This document shows positions 36,785 through 46,092 of a stretch of 64,000 nt of DNA, piece after piece. The stretch is from Paenibacillus sp. DCT19 (GTDB taxonomy: Bacteria; Bacillota; Bacilli; Paenibacillales; Paenibacillaceae). Numbering within the stretch: the stretch's first letter is position 1; the number at the start of each line of letters is the position of its first letter. The stretch lies in contig NZ_CP029639.1 in NCBI RefSeq assembly GCF_003268635.1, positions 3,421,501-3,485,500 on the forward strand, given 5' to 3'. Made by a program: the position numbers and the translations under genes. Under the pieces are notes generated by a model. It searched no databases and was not told the origin of the DNA. It saw only the letters and a list, made by a program, of their open reading frames with translations.

Positions 36785-36812
36785 TTGACTGTGTAGTTTA
36801 GAGTTATATAAT
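36785..36812 (+). promoter_or_regulatory. Sigma-A promoter for the CNNM transporter gene
   Basis: TTGACT at 36785-36790 and a perfect TATAAT at 36807-36812 are separated by 16 bases. Transcription would start near 36819, giving a leader of about 150 bases before the transporter gene. Confidence 0.65.
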
Positions 36813-36882
36813 AAAAGAAGCATATCCATGTTATTCGACACGATAAGACGGAGGTGGGAGTATTGGGAAGTTGAAACTGCAT

Positions 36883-36957
36883 ATGAGCGGCAGAATGGCT
36901 AATATCCTACATTTTCGAAGGAGGTGGACCTATTTGCCGAAGAATAACGGCGAATAG
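36883..36957 (+). CDS. Upstream short ORF in the transporter leader, 24 codons
   Basis: An ATG-started 24-codon ORF, Arg-rich in its middle, lies in the leader. Its last seven codons form an in-frame mini-ORF starting at TTG 36934 directly behind a perfect AAGGAGG. It stops at 36957, ten bases before the transporter's TTG start. A second perfect GGAGG at 36850-36854 precedes a three-codon ORF. The arrangement suggests translation-dependent control or coupling. The short length makes this uncertain. Confidence 0.35.
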   Translation: MSGRMANILHFRRRWTYLPKNNGE

Positions 36958-36966
36958 GATGAACAT

Positions 36967-38283
36967 TTGAGTGACCCCTTACCGAGTATTATAAACTTAG
37001 TATTAATCGGTGTACTTGTATTAATGAATGGTTTCTTCGTATCGGCAGAATTTGCGATGGTAAAAGTTCGCGGCAGCCGCATCGAAGCTTTGGTGGAATC
37101 AGGCAACAAAAATGCAATCTATGCTTCCAACATTGTGCGTAATCTAGATGCTTATCTATCTGCCTGTCAGTTAGGGATAACGCTAGCTTCACTAGGACTT
37201 GGGTGGCTGGGAGAACCAGCAATCGCTCACTTACTTGAGCCAATGTTTACAGCATTTGGGTTAGGTCCTGTCTACGTGCATGGCGTTTCGATTGCCATTG
37301 CTTTTGTAATTATTACGATTTTGCATATTGTACTCGGGGAACTTGCTCCCAAAACGATAGCAATCCGTAAATCGGAGACGGTCACGTTATGGTCTGCGGC
37401 ACTGCTTACGTTTTTCTACAAATTGATGTATCCCTTTATATGGGCTTTAAATGGAATGGCTAACAGCCTGTTGCGTTTAATCCGGATGGCACCGGCCTCC
37501 GAGTTAGATGAAGCGCATAGCGAAGATGAAATACGCATTCTCATGAAAGAAAGCAATAAGAGCGGTTTAATTGACAATACTGAATTGGCGCTTGTTGATA
37601 ATATATTTGATTTTACGGCAACGACCGCCCGTGAAATTATGATTCCGCGGACGGAAATGATCTGTCTGAACGCCAATCAGTCGATGCTGGAGAATCTGGA
37701 AATCGCCAGTGAAAGCATGAGAACCCGTTATCCGGTATATAACGGTGACAAGGATCATATCATCGGTTTTATTCACATCAAAGATCTGATGAAATCTCAG
37801 TTGACCGATACGATCTCAGTTATTCGTCCAATTCTTGCCGTGCCTGATTCAACACCAATCAGTGACTTGCTCAAACGCATGCAGCGCAGTAAGACGCAAA
37901 TTGCGATTCTGATTGATGAGTATGGAGGCACCTCGGGACTTGTAACGCTTGAGGATATTATGGAAGAGATCGTTGGTGAGATTCAGGACGAATTCGATCA
38001 GGAACGTCCTGCGATTGAACAAGTGGATGAGATGGAATACTCGATTGACGGGCTTATGCTGATTGAAGAAGTAAGTGAGCGTTTCGGATTAGAGATGGAT
38101 CGATCGGATTATGATACGATTGGTGGATGGTTATACTCCCGAGTTGAGACAATTCCGCCTGAGGTGGGACAATCGGTAGAGTACGGCGGGCATCTATTCG
38201 TAATCCAGGAGACAGAGCACAAACGAATCTCCCGTGTAAATGTGATTAAGTTAGAGATGTTAGTGGAGGAAGAAGGGGCTTGA
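36967..38283 (+). CDS. CNNM/CorC-type transporter with CBS domains (hemolysin-C family)
   Basis: This 438-aa membrane protein has a DUF21/CNNM domain of about four hydrophobic segments in residues 5-170, including NGFFVSAEFAMVKVRGSR and LGELAPKTIAIRKSE. A pair of CBS domains follows at about 215-335 (MIPRTEMICL, then DEYGGTSGLVTLEDIMEEIVG), and a CorC_HlyC domain ends the protein. Relatives export or exchange magnesium (for example MpfA). The older name hemolysin is misleading. It starts at TTG with AGGAT six bases upstream, in a leader with two strong ribosome binding sites that belong to mini-ORFs. Transport of a divalent metal is inferred from the family. Confidence 0.9.
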   Translation: MSDPLPSIINLVLIGVLVLMNGFFVSAEFAMVKVRGSRIEALVESGNKNAIYASNIVRNLDAYLSACQLGITLASLGLGWLGEPAIAHLLEPMFTAFGLGPVYVHGVSIAIAFVIITILHIVLGELAPKTIAIRKSETVTLWSAALLTFFYKLMYPFIWALNGMANSLLRLIRMAPASELDEAHSEDEIRILMKESNKSGLIDNTELALVDNIFDFTATTAREIMIPRTEMICLNANQSMLENLEIASESMRTRYPVYNGDKDHIIGFIHIKDLMKSQLTDTISVIRPILAVPDSTPISDLLKRMQRSKTQIAILIDEYGGTSGLVTLEDIMEEIVGEIQDEFDQERPAIEQVDEMEYSIDGLMLIEEVSERFGLEMDRSDYDTIGGWLYSRVETIPPEVGQSVEYGGHLFVIQETEHKRISRVNVIKLEMLVEEEGA

Positions 38284-38345
38284 TATAAGCTCTAGAAGTA
38301 GAAGTAGAATTCATACTCATGTTATCTCTATCCTATAAAAGTAAG

Positions 38346-38382
38346 AAACCGTACAGTGTTTTCACTCACTGTACGGTTTTTC
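38346..38382 (+). terminator. Rho-independent terminator
   Basis: AAACCGTACAGTG pairs perfectly with CACTGTACGGTTT, followed by further T residues. It ends the transporter gene. Confidence 0.9.
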
Positions 38383-38534
38383 TTTAGTTAGTATAACAGG
38401 TAGTACATACCTCCTTGCCGGAGAAGGAAAGTAAAATTCACAATGTTCAGTTTGAAACGAATGATCGGTATACTTCGTAACATCAAATATGGATATCCAT
38501 ATTTATTCATATAATGAAATGGAGGATGAGCCAG

Positions 38535-39029
38535 ATGTTAAACAAGCGTTTGAATGCAATCCTTAAAGTTACACTGGCAGTAGCTTTGACTTTACCTGTA
38601 TTCCTAACCATAACTGACGGAGAACTTCAAGCAGCTTCAGAAAGGTCTGTTGTCAAACCAAGAGCTTTGACCCCACCGCCCCCAGAGACGCAAAGCATTC
38701 AGAGCTTGGAGCAATTAACACATATTTATAAAGCAAATGGCACGGTCGTTCCAGCAGGTGGACTTTCTGTTCATGTGTATACCAACACGGCAACATATAA
38801 TCAGATGAAATATTTAGCAGTGGATTATCGTCTTGAACGTTGGGACGGATCCACTTGGATCACGTATCGCTCAGGTACATCAACGAAAAGTAATACAAAT
38901 GTGTTAAAGGCTAATTCCAATTGGACCGTTATATCTGGTTACTACTATCGTGTAGTCAGTGTGCATACCGCAATGGACGGATCAGACACCGAGAAGACAA
39001 CACATATATCTGACACGGTATTGTTCTAG
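38535..39029 (+). CDS. Secreted hypothetical protein, 164 aa
   Basis: A typical signal peptide (positive start, hydrophobic stretch at residues 12-30, cleavage near QAASE) shows export. A Pro-rich linker (TPPPPE) leads into a beta-rich domain with regularly spaced aromatic residues (YLAVDYRLERWDGSTW, WITYRSG, YYYRVVSVH). The start at 38535 has GGAGG nine bases upstream; two upstream ATGs are less well placed. The gene converges with the anti-sigma gene. Function unknown; a cell-wall or matrix role would fit but is not shown. Confidence 0.7.
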   Translation: MLNKRLNAILKVTLAVALTLPVFLTITDGELQAASERSVVKPRALTPPPPETQSIQSLEQLTHIYKANGTVVPAGGLSVHVYTNTATYNQMKYLAVDYRLERWDGSTWITYRSGTSTKSNTNVLKANSNWTVISGYYYRVVSVHTAMDGSDTEKTTHISDTVLF

Positions 39030-39041
39030 CAATTATTGTGA

Positions 39042-40025
39042 TCAACGACTGGTCGAAGGAAACCTTTGCTTCTGCAGATCATTGGCAATAGCTAGCATTT
39101 CCGCTTTGTTAATCGTACCAAACATGCTCACATTAGTTGATCCCATCATCCATTGGAACGTGTTATACGGTGGACCAATTGCTATAAGTGCTTCGCTGCC
39201 ATCATCCAAACGAACCATATTCGTCTCACGTAACACGGGTGCTGTATCAACTTGACCAGGTCGGATCCACATATAATCAAATTGAATGACTTCTTCTTCG
39301 TTATCATTCACCCAAGTAGAATAACGCACACGCATATGATCTGACTCATAGTCTCTGTCATCAGACGAGTTCGACTGCTCGCTATCTTCCTCACGATCTT
39401 CTAGGAGCAGTTCGAACTTCACATGTGTGAATCGTTCAGGAATGGCGTTGGATAAGAGAAAATCGCCAAGAAAACCTGAACGAGCCTGCTCTTCAGTGAC
39501 TTCAACAGGACCAAATGTACGGTCGTATTCAACAGGCAGGTCAGCACCCTCAATGATGGTAATTGTAGGAGCATCCTCAATGCCTGGTTCAGGTGGTGGA
39601 GGAGTTCTGGCCGTTGAAGGATCTTTCCCAACGATCTGTTCCGTACCATCTTTGATGACGATGGATTTCATTCCATTTCCCCAATCTTTTATCGTTTGCA
39701 TAAAAGGGGATACGGCCTGTGTACCGGCAGGCACACTGAACAACAATGCGCCTAAGGCAACGGAAGCTGCCACAACACCAGATAACCAGAAGGTTTGTTT
39801 TCGTCTTCTGCGTTTACCTATTTTATTAATCTCCGTTTGCACATTAAGCCAGGATTCCTGCATGTTCTTGGTTTGTTCCTTACTAGGGGTAGGGGGAGTT
39901 GAAGCAGCCCGTCGGAATGCTTCATCAAAAGCTAAATCGAAGGCATCATCAAAATAGTCATCTTCTAGCTCTTCGTATGACTCGTGATCATGCTTATCTA
40001 ATTTGCCTTTGCTCAATGCTGCCAC
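39042..40025 (-). CDS. Anti-sigma factor-like membrane protein
   Basis: This roughly 327-aa protein has an acidic N-terminal cytosolic region (residues 1-75) and a single membrane helix around residue 85 (SGVVAASVALGALLFSV) after a basic RRRRK stretch. An extracellular domain follows with a Pro-rich spacer and a Glu/Asp-rich stretch. Such a layout is that of anti-sigma factors with a DUF4367- or DUF4179-like outer domain. The start is uncertain: GTG 40025 has AAGGA upstream and overlaps the sigma gene by about 30 bases; TTG 40016 is the alternative. It would hold the sigma factor encoded just upstream. Confidence 0.75.
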   Translation of the reverse strand: MAALSKGKLDKHDHESYEELEDDYFDDAFDLAFDEAFRRAASTPPTPSKEQTKNMQESWLNVQTEINKIGKRRRRKQTFWLSGVVAASVALGALLFSVPAGTQAVSPFMQTIKDWGNGMKSIVIKDGTEQIVGKDPSTARTPPPPEPGIEDAPTITIIEGADLPVEYDRTFGPVEVTEEQARSGFLGDFLLSNAIPERFTHVKFELLLEDREEDSEQSNSSDDRDYESDHMRVRYSTWVNDNEEEVIQFDYMWIRPGQVDTAPVLRETNMVRLDDGSEALIAIGPPYNTFQWMMGSTNVSMFGTINKAEMLAIANDLQKQRFPSTSR

Positions 40026-40584
40026 CCCATTCCTTATGTAGTTGCTTCTTAATGCTTCCCCGAGCACGGAATAACCGTTGCTTAACAATCTCTTCCGATG
40101 TATTCAAAATCTCAGCCATCTCCCGGTAAGAGAGTCCGTCTTTCCATCGCATCTCGATCAGAACACGATATTCAGGTTTGAGTTGGCTGAGGTAAAATTC
40201 AATAGATTCCTGCATCATTTGTGTTTCAACTGTGGTTTCGACAGAAGCTGAAGTCTGATTAATCGTCTCCATATCTATAAAAACACTATCCGTATCCAGT
40301 TGGTTACGGTTATTTTTATTTTTTCTCAAATAATTAATGGCTGTATTTCGTGTTACGACCTTAAGCCATGCTTTTAGTTTTATTTCACTCTCGAAAAGAG
40401 GTTTGTTTTTAATGATTTTGATAAAAGCTTCCTGAATGATATCTTCAGCAGCGGCACGCTCTTTGATGATATAAACGATAAGACCATGTACCATATTATA
40501 ATATTCATAATACACTTCTTCCTGAAGTGTTGGACTCAAATTATGGAAATCTGAGGCTAAAAGTAATTGGAGCCGATTAGCCAT
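39994..40584 (-). CDS. ECF-type RNA polymerase sigma factor
   Basis: This 196-aa sigma-70 family protein of the ECF group has region 2 around ERAAAEDIIQEAFIKII near residue 45 and region 4 around GLSYREMAEILNTSEEIVKQRLFRAR near residue 150. It would direct RNA polymerase to a small regulon in response to a cell-surface signal. The start follows AAAGGAG. Its 3' end overlaps the membrane anti-sigma gene, the typical translationally coupled pair. The target promoters, probably including its own, cannot be deduced here. Confidence 0.92.
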   Translation of the reverse strand: MANRLQLLLASDFHNLSPTLQEEVYYEYYNMVHGLIVYIIKERAAAEDIIQEAFIKIIKNKPLFESEIKLKAWLKVVTRNTAINYLRKNKNNRNQLDTDSVFIDMETINQTSASVETTVETQMMQESIEFYLSQLKPEYRVLIEMRWKDGLSYREMAEILNTSEEIVKQRLFRARGSIKKQLHKEWGGSIEQRQIR

Positions 40585-40694
40585 GATGTTCTCCTTTCTG
40601 GTGAAGAATCTACAAACATTGGTATCATTTCATTTTACAGCATTATATGGAAGTCTAACAATATCATCGTTTTACATACTGAACGAAAAATATT

Positions 40695-40745
40695 AAAAAG
40701 AGACCGCCTAATCTAACCATAATTATGGTTGATTAAGCAGTCTTT
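40695..40745 (-). terminator. Terminator of the aminopeptidase gene
   Basis: A long, slightly mismatched stem (TAATCTAACCAT with ATGGTTGATTA) closes on a four-base loop. The minus strand then runs into CTCTTTTT. Confidence 0.75.
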
Positions 40746-40793
40746 TGTTGTAGTTTTACCTATAGATGTTGTTGCTAGAATGCATGAGTCCTA

Positions 40794-42026
40794 TTAGAAA
40801 GCCCAGTCACCTTTCAGGAAGATCGCTTCACGTTCACCACTTGTTGTAATTCCATAGATGTCTGTCTCGGGTGAGCCCATCATGAAATCGACATGAGTAA
40901 TACTTGTATTCATACCACGAGCTGCGAGTTCTTCTGGGGACATTTTTTTGCCACCATCGATATTAAAGGCGTATGAACTACCAATTGCAAGATGACAGGA
41001 AGCATTCTCATCATAAAGTGTTGTGTAATACAAAATGCCACTTTCAGAGATTGGAGAGTGGTAAGGTACCAGCGCAACTTCACCCAAATAATGAGAACCT
41101 TCGTCCATATTAATCAGACGTTCAAGCGTATCATGTCCTTCCTCCGCATGAAAATCAACAATTCGCCCATTCTCGAACGTCAGCGTGAAACGATCAATAA
41201 TGCTTCCACCATAACTCAGTGGTTTCGTGCTGGATACTGTACCATTAACGCCGTGTTTTGCTGGAGCTGTGAACACTTCTTCTGTTGGGATATTAGCTAC
41301 AAAAGGAGTACCTCGTTCATTCACGCTTCCTGCCTGAGCCCAAATGTGTCCTTCTGGAAGCTCAACGGTGAGATCCGTACCAGGTGAGATAAAGTGCAGT
41401 GCACGATACTTTTTGTTATTAAGGGCAACAGCCTTGTGCTCTAAACGCTCGATGTGCTGTTCCCAAGCTTGGATAGGCTCTTCTAAATCAGCGCGTACGG
41501 CAGCGAAGATAGCTTCCCATAGCTGTTCCATCTGTTCAGAGGCAGGCAGATCAGGGAATACTTTGGCAGCCCAGTCTGGTGAAGGGCAGGCTACACCTGT
41601 CCAGCTCATTTTATCTGCCTGCTGATACTGACGGTATTTAGCAAGTGCCTGACCATAGGTTCGTTGATGCGTCGAAATACGTTCTGGATCGATTCCTTTC
41701 AACAAGTCAGGGCTTGATGACAGGACAGTTAAGAATGCCGCGTTGTTTGCAGCAAGTTCTTCAAGCTCAGCAGCATGCCATTTCGGAGGATCTTGGAATG
41801 ATTGTTCCGGAGCCATCTCGAAACGTAGTCGATTTACAGTTTCATCACTGAATTTAACGATTACTTTTTTGGCACCTGCTTCATACCCCTTCCGTACCAA
41901 CAAACGTACAAATTCAACCGTATCGATCATGGCACTAATCACGAAAATTTGTCCTGGTTGTACGTTTGCTCCTACTTTGACAGCGAGCTCTGCGTAACGA
42001 TCTAGCTTTTGTTCAAATGTTAACAT
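40794..42026 (-). CDS. M29-family aminopeptidase
   Basis: This 410-aa cytosolic metallo-aminopeptidase belongs to the M29 (AmpS/thermophilic aminopeptidase) family, which removes N-terminal residues with two divalent metals. Likely ligands lie in LGEVALVPYHSPIS near residue 315, LYDENASCHLAIGSSY near 345 and THVDFMMGSPETDI near 378. The N-terminal QYAELAVK-like segment is RYAELAVKVGANVQPGQ. The start follows TAGGAG. It is the second of two tandem paralogues, separated from the first by 134 bases; both have 410 aa. Confidence 0.93.
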   Translation of the reverse strand: MLTFEQKLDRYAELAVKVGANVQPGQIFVISAMIDTVEFVRLLVRKGYEAGAKKVIVKFSDETVNRLRFEMAPEQSFQDPPKWHAAELEELAANNAAFLTVLSSSPDLLKGIDPERISTHQRTYGQALAKYRQYQQADKMSWTGVACPSPDWAAKVFPDLPASEQMEQLWEAIFAAVRADLEEPIQAWEQHIERLEHKAVALNNKKYRALHFISPGTDLTVELPEGHIWAQAGSVNERGTPFVANIPTEEVFTAPAKHGVNGTVSSTKPLSYGGSIIDRFTLTFENGRIVDFHAEEGHDTLERLINMDEGSHYLGEVALVPYHSPISESGILYYTTLYDENASCHLAIGSSYAFNIDGGKKMSPEELAARGMNTSITHVDFMMGSPETDIYGITTSGEREAIFLKGDWAF

Positions 42027-42121
42027 CTGATTGTCTCCTAACTTTAAAAGTAGTTTTTATCTATTGTTTTATACCAGAACCTTGCATTCAATGTTAAATT
42101 TATCGATATAAACAAAGGAAG

Positions 42122-42145
42122 AGAGAGGAAGTTATCCTCTCTCAT
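42122..42145 (-). other. Inverted repeat between the two aminopeptidase genes
   Basis: AGAGAGGA pairs with TCCTCTCT across a five-base loop. No proper T run follows on the minus strand, so it may only partially reduce transcription into the second gene or protect the first transcript's end. Confidence 0.4.
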
Positions 42146-42160
42146 GAGATTCGCAGAGAT

Positions 42161-43393
42161 TTAGAATGCCCAGTTTCCGTTCAGGAAGATGGCTTCTTCT
42201 GAACCTTCCGAAGTAACGCCGTGAATATTCATTTCTCCTGATCCAATCATAAAGTCCACATGCGTAAGACTGGAGTTCAATCCAGCGTCAATAAGTTCTT
42301 CCTTTGACATGGATTTACCGCCTTCAAGACAGAAAGCATAGGCATTACCGATTGCCAAGTGGTTAGATGCATTTTCATCAAACAGCGTGTTGTAGAACAA
42401 AATATTGGTATCGGAGATCGGTGATTGATGAGGAACGAGAGCAACCTCGCCTAGATAATGAGCACCTTCATCCATTTCGACCAGGTTTTTGAGAGCGTCG
42501 TAACCCTGTTCAGCGGTATAATCCACAACTCGGCCATTCTCAAAGGTAAGGGAGAAGCCATCGATCAGGTTACCGCCATAACTAAGTGGTTTCGTGCTGC
42601 GAACGGTACCATGAACACCGGATTTTAAAGGTGCGGTAAATACCTCTTCTGTAGGCATGTTAGCGACGAACACATGACCTTGTTCATTGACACTGCCACC
42701 AGAAACCCATAGATGTCCTTCTGGAAGTTCGATTGTCAAGTCTGTTCCCGGAGCTGTGTAGTGAAGTTTCTTATACTTCTTCTGATTAAGCAGATCCGCA
42801 CGGGAATCAAGGTTGAGCAGATGTGTTTTCCATTCAGCGACAGCGTCCTGCTCGCCAATACGAACCGTTTTGAAGATGACATCCCATAATTTATCGATTT
42901 GTTGAGCTTCCGGAACATCCGGGAAGACTTTAGCGGCCCATTCTGGTGATGGAACAGCAACAATTGACCAGCTAAACTTATCTGCCATTTGCAATGCACG
43001 ATATTTTTCTAGCGCTTTGGCACGAACTTTCTGGCTAGTCACGATTCGTTCCTGTGCGACTCCGTTCAAGAGATCCGGATTCTCGGCGATAACGTGCAGG
43101 ACTGCTGCGCCTTCTTCGACAAGCTCGGTCATTTCAGCTGCGAACCACTTAGGCTCGATTGAGAAAGACTCTTCTGGAGCCAGATCATAGTGAAGACGAG
43201 TAACAACCTCATCACTCCAATTCACTTTGACCAGTTTGGCACCTGTGTTATAAGCTGCTTTTACGATGAGACGAACAAAATGTGCTGCAGTGATTGGTGC
43301 ATTCACCACAAGTGTTTGCCCAGGGTGGACGTTAACTCCAACTTTTACGGCCAGTTCCGCATACTGCTGTAGATTTGTTTCGAAATTGTTCAT
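42161..43393 (-). CDS. M29-family aminopeptidase
   Basis: The first of two tandem M29 aminopeptidases, 410 aa, closely similar to its downstream neighbour along the whole length. Metal-ligand segments are LGEVALVPHQSPIS, LFDENASNHLAIGNAY and THVDFMIGSGEMNI, at the same positions as in the paralogue. The start at 43393 has GGAGGAG upstream; the ORF's longer form to 43417 is unlikely. The pair probably arose by gene duplication and may differ in peptide preference. A weak inverted repeat, not a full terminator, separates them, so partial cotranscription is possible. Confidence 0.93.
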   Translation of the reverse strand: MNNFETNLQQYAELAVKVGVNVHPGQTLVVNAPITAAHFVRLIVKAAYNTGAKLVKVNWSDEVVTRLHYDLAPEESFSIEPKWFAAEMTELVEEGAAVLHVIAENPDLLNGVAQERIVTSQKVRAKALEKYRALQMADKFSWSIVAVPSPEWAAKVFPDVPEAQQIDKLWDVIFKTVRIGEQDAVAEWKTHLLNLDSRADLLNQKKYKKLHYTAPGTDLTIELPEGHLWVSGGSVNEQGHVFVANMPTEEVFTAPLKSGVHGTVRSTKPLSYGGNLIDGFSLTFENGRVVDYTAEQGYDALKNLVEMDEGAHYLGEVALVPHQSPISDTNILFYNTLFDENASNHLAIGNAYAFCLEGGKSMSKEELIDAGLNSSLTHVDFMIGSGEMNIHGVTSEGSEEAIFLNGNWAF

Positions 43394-43610
43394 GCTATAT
43401 TCTCCTCCAGTAATCATAATTTGTCGTAGCCCTCGTTGGCTGATACAGCCCTCATTACGGGTATGTAAGGATTATAAAAGCTCCTTCATTGAATAAGGTA
43501 TACGTTGCTACGATATATATTGTACAATTAACCAATAATAATTACCAAACCAGGTTTACCATAAAATGTGGAGAACCTTTCTAGATGAGAGATTAAAGGA
43601 GAGAACGAGA

Positions 43611-43877
43611 GTGAATATTGAAGTGATTCGCGCTGAAATGCGCCGTGAAGATGAAAAATTGTATGTAGGGAATACCGTTTTCAAGGCAGAAGGAACCCAG
43701 TCACATTATGAGATTACCTTTATGAGCAAAAACGGTAAGGATTGGGATTATAGTCTTCATTTCACCGAGCAATCCGGAGACGAAGAAGAACTGCTTCGGA
43801 TGGACGAGCTGTTGGAGAATGATGATGATCTCTACAATCAGTTGCTTGATGCTGCGCTGGATGCTTATCCTGCATAA
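43611..43877 (+). CDS. Small acidic protein, 88 aa
   Basis: It starts at GTG with AAAGGAG ten bases upstream; a longer in-frame ATG at 43566 has no ribosome binding site. It is strongly acidic, with a DEEELLRMDELLENDDD stretch. The first half predicts strands (YVGNTVFKAEG, HYEITFMSKNG, DYSLHFTE). No family recognised. A terminator follows, so it is probably a separate transcription unit, diverging from the aminopeptidase pair. Confidence 0.6.
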   Translation: MNIEVIRAEMRREDEKLYVGNTVFKAEGTQSHYEITFMSKNGKDWDYSLHFTEQSGDEEELLRMDELLENDDDLYNQLLDAALDAYPA

Positions 43878-43939
43878 TTGCAATAACATACATGAACATA
43901 TATTTTGGTTCTATTATGAAATCACGCTGATTATACTAG

Positions 43940-43979
43940 ACGGTGTATGCCTGTTAAAGGGTGTACACCGTTTATTTTT
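43940..43979 (+). terminator. Rho-independent terminator
   Basis: ACGGTGTA pairs with TACACCGT and a T-rich tail follows. Confidence 0.75.
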
Positions 43980-44072
43980 CTGAATATGGAATAGAAATGC
44001 CAGAAAAGGGAAGTCTACGACAGAAGCATCGAGTATAGAGGGACAATCCGCCTGAATGGGAGGTAACCGTGA

Positions 44073-44882
44073 ATGGCATCTGACAATCTGATTACATCAG
44101 GAATGACGGGTCTTGAAGAAGTCGCACACGATATCCTCAGCATGCGTACACTATTTGTGAATGTGATATTCATCGGTGAACCAGGAAGCAGGAAATGGGT
44201 ACTCGTGGACACGGGAATGGCGAAGTTCACTGATCATATTGTTGAAGTTGCAGCAGAGCGATTCAGCGGGCCGCCATCTGCTATTATTTTGACCCACGGG
44301 CATTTCGACCATGTAGGTACCGTCATTGAGCTTGAACAGTTTTGGGGCGTACCCGTGTATGCGCATCCGCAGGAAATCCCCTATTTGACGGGGCTGAAAG
44401 ACTATCCGCCTGCTGATCCTACTGTTGGTGGTGGAATAATGGCACGATTGTCCTTTGCTTACCCGAATGAAGCGATTAATCTGGATGATCGGATTTTCAG
44501 TTTGCCAGATGATCATTCTGTTCCGGGAGCTCCTGGATGGCAATGGGTGCATACCCCAGGACATACGCCAGGTCACATCTCACTTTTCCGGGATCAGGAT
44601 CGTATCCTTATTGCAGGAGATGCCATTATCTCTGTGAAGCAGGAATCGCTCTGGAGTGTGCTGCTTCAGGACAAACAGTTGCACGGGCCACCCGCATACT
44701 TTACGACTGATTGGCAGGCAGCTCATCGATCCGTTCAACAGCTTCGACAGCTTGAACCCAGCATGGTCGTTACAGGTCATGGCCATTGTCTTACTGGAGA
44801 GATGCTAAGTGAATCACTGCGTAAGCTGGATCTTGATTTTGAAGAAACGACTGTACCGGATCATGGGAAATATGTAGATTAG
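44073..44882 (+). CDS. MBL-fold metallohydrolase
   Basis: This 269-aa cytosolic protein has the metallo-beta-lactamase fold. The first metal motif THGHFDHVG is near residue 74, the second His in HTPGHTPGHIS near residue 164, the bridging Asp in LIAGDAI near residue 183 and the last His in VVTGHG near residue 230. Members of this group include glyoxalase II-like and lactonase-like enzymes. The start follows GGGAGGTAA. The substrate is unknown. It is a single gene between two terminators. Confidence 0.9.
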   Translation: MASDNLITSGMTGLEEVAHDILSMRTLFVNVIFIGEPGSRKWVLVDTGMAKFTDHIVEVAAERFSGPPSAIILTHGHFDHVGTVIELEQFWGVPVYAHPQEIPYLTGLKDYPPADPTVGGGIMARLSFAYPNEAINLDDRIFSLPDDHSVPGAPGWQWVHTPGHTPGHISLFRDQDRILIAGDAIISVKQESLWSVLLQDKQLHGPPAYFTTDWQAAHRSVQQLRQLEPSMVVTGHGHCLTGEMLSESLRKLDLDFEETTVPDHGKYVD

Positions 44883-44923
44883 ACTACACAAACTATAATA
44901 AATAATAAAACATAACCGAATTA

Positions 44924-44956
44924 AGGCAGCGGCGATGGATGCTTGCTGTCTTTTTT
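44924..44956 (+). terminator. Rho-independent terminator
   Basis: AGGCAGC pairs with GCTGTCT with one G-U pair, and six T follow. It ends the metallohydrolase gene. Confidence 0.6.
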
Positions 44957-45081
44957 CTATATGTCATGGATCGTTCGTTGATGGATGTGTTCTATATCAT
45001 AGATTGGTATTTTGCGCCAAGTCATGATATATTCGAGCCGTATAGTATAAACCTTAGTATGCACAGGAGGTACATATAACA

Positions 45082-46092
45082 ATGACACATCAGAATCAAG
45101 CGGTTGAAGAACAATTTGGCGGCATCCCCGCTGTATGGCTTCGCTTTAATCAATTTGAAGCGGCAGTTATCCCGAGTGTAGGAGGGAACCTTGTAGCTTA
45201 TCGGGATACAGAGCAGGGGCATCGCTATTTGCGGGAGCCTGACCTGAACAATATGGATGCATTCCGAGCAGCACCTGCGGTGTACGGTATTCCAATTCTA
45301 TCTCCTCCCAACCGGTATGAGGATGGACGCTTTCCGTGGGACGGTGAAATCTATCAACTTCCTGTAAACGAACCAGCAACGGGCAATCATCTACATGGTT
45401 TTCTGCACGATGTGGAATGGAACGTGGAGGGATATGGAGCTAACGAGCTGGAGAGCTATGTTCTTTTGACTCAGGAAGTGAAAGAGGGACACCCATTCCA
45501 TAAATATCTACCGTTTACGTTTACAGTGACACTAAGGTACGCATTGAATCAAGATGGACTGCAACAACAATTAAAAGTAAGAAACAACGGAACGAAGCGT
45601 ATGCCTAATTTATTTGCTTTCCATACAGCGATTAGCGTACCTTTTGATTCAGCGAGTAAGCGTTCGGATTATACAGCCAAAATTACGATTGGACAGCGAC
45701 GTGAGTTGAATGAACGCTCCTTGCCTACAGGTGAATTTCAACCGCTTACACCGGATGAAGAGAAGTTGAAGGCAGAAGGCGTGAGTCCGTTTTTTGCTGC
45801 GATGGACAACCACTATACGGCTGTACCACAAAATGGACGTAATTATATGGAACTGACGGATCATCGTACAGGTCACAAGCTGGTTTATGATGTAGGTACG
45901 TCCTACAAACACTGGATGATCTGGAACAACAATATGGAGGATAACTTCTTCTGTCCTGAGCCTCAGATGAATCTTGTCAATGCACCGAATGTGAAAGGGG
46001 CTTCTGCAGAAGAGATCGGGCTCATTGGTCTTGAAGCCGGAGAGATCTTTGAACAGACAAGTCGCCTGTACCCAATCCCTGCTCAAAAATAA
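45082..46092 (+). CDS. Aldose 1-epimerase family protein
   Basis: This 336-aa protein matches the aldose 1-epimerase (mutarotase) superfamily, which interconverts alpha and beta anomers of sugars. The beta-sandwich motif PILSPPNRYEDGRF near residue 74 supplies the substrate-binding Asn-Arg, and NHLHGFLHDVEW near residue 100 the first His. A second His is in FAFHTAISV near residue 178 and the Glu near the C-terminus in FFCPEPQMNLVN. The start follows AGGAGGTA. No sugar-uptake genes flank it, so the physiological sugar is open. Confidence 0.88.
   Translation: MTHQNQAVEEQFGGIPAVWLRFNQFEAAVIPSVGGNLVAYRDTEQGHRYLREPDLNNMDAFRAAPAVYGIPILSPPNRYEDGRFPWDGEIYQLPVNEPATGNHLHGFLHDVEWNVEGYGANELESYVLLTQEVKEGHPFHKYLPFTFTVTLRYALNQDGLQQQLKVRNNGTKRMPNLFAFHTAISVPFDSASKRSDYTAKITIGQRRELNERSLPTGEFQPLTPDEEKLKAEGVSPFFAAMDNHYTAVPQNGRNYMELTDHRTGHKLVYDVGTSYKHWMIWNNNMEDNFFCPEPQMNLVNAPNVKGASAEEIGLIGLEAGEIFEQTSRLYPIPAQK

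Noticed and set aside
36687..36966. M-box or yybP-ykoY metal riboswitch before the CNNM gene
   Set aside because: No conserved blocks of either class are present; only a promoter and mini-ORFs with strong ribosome binding sites can be seen.
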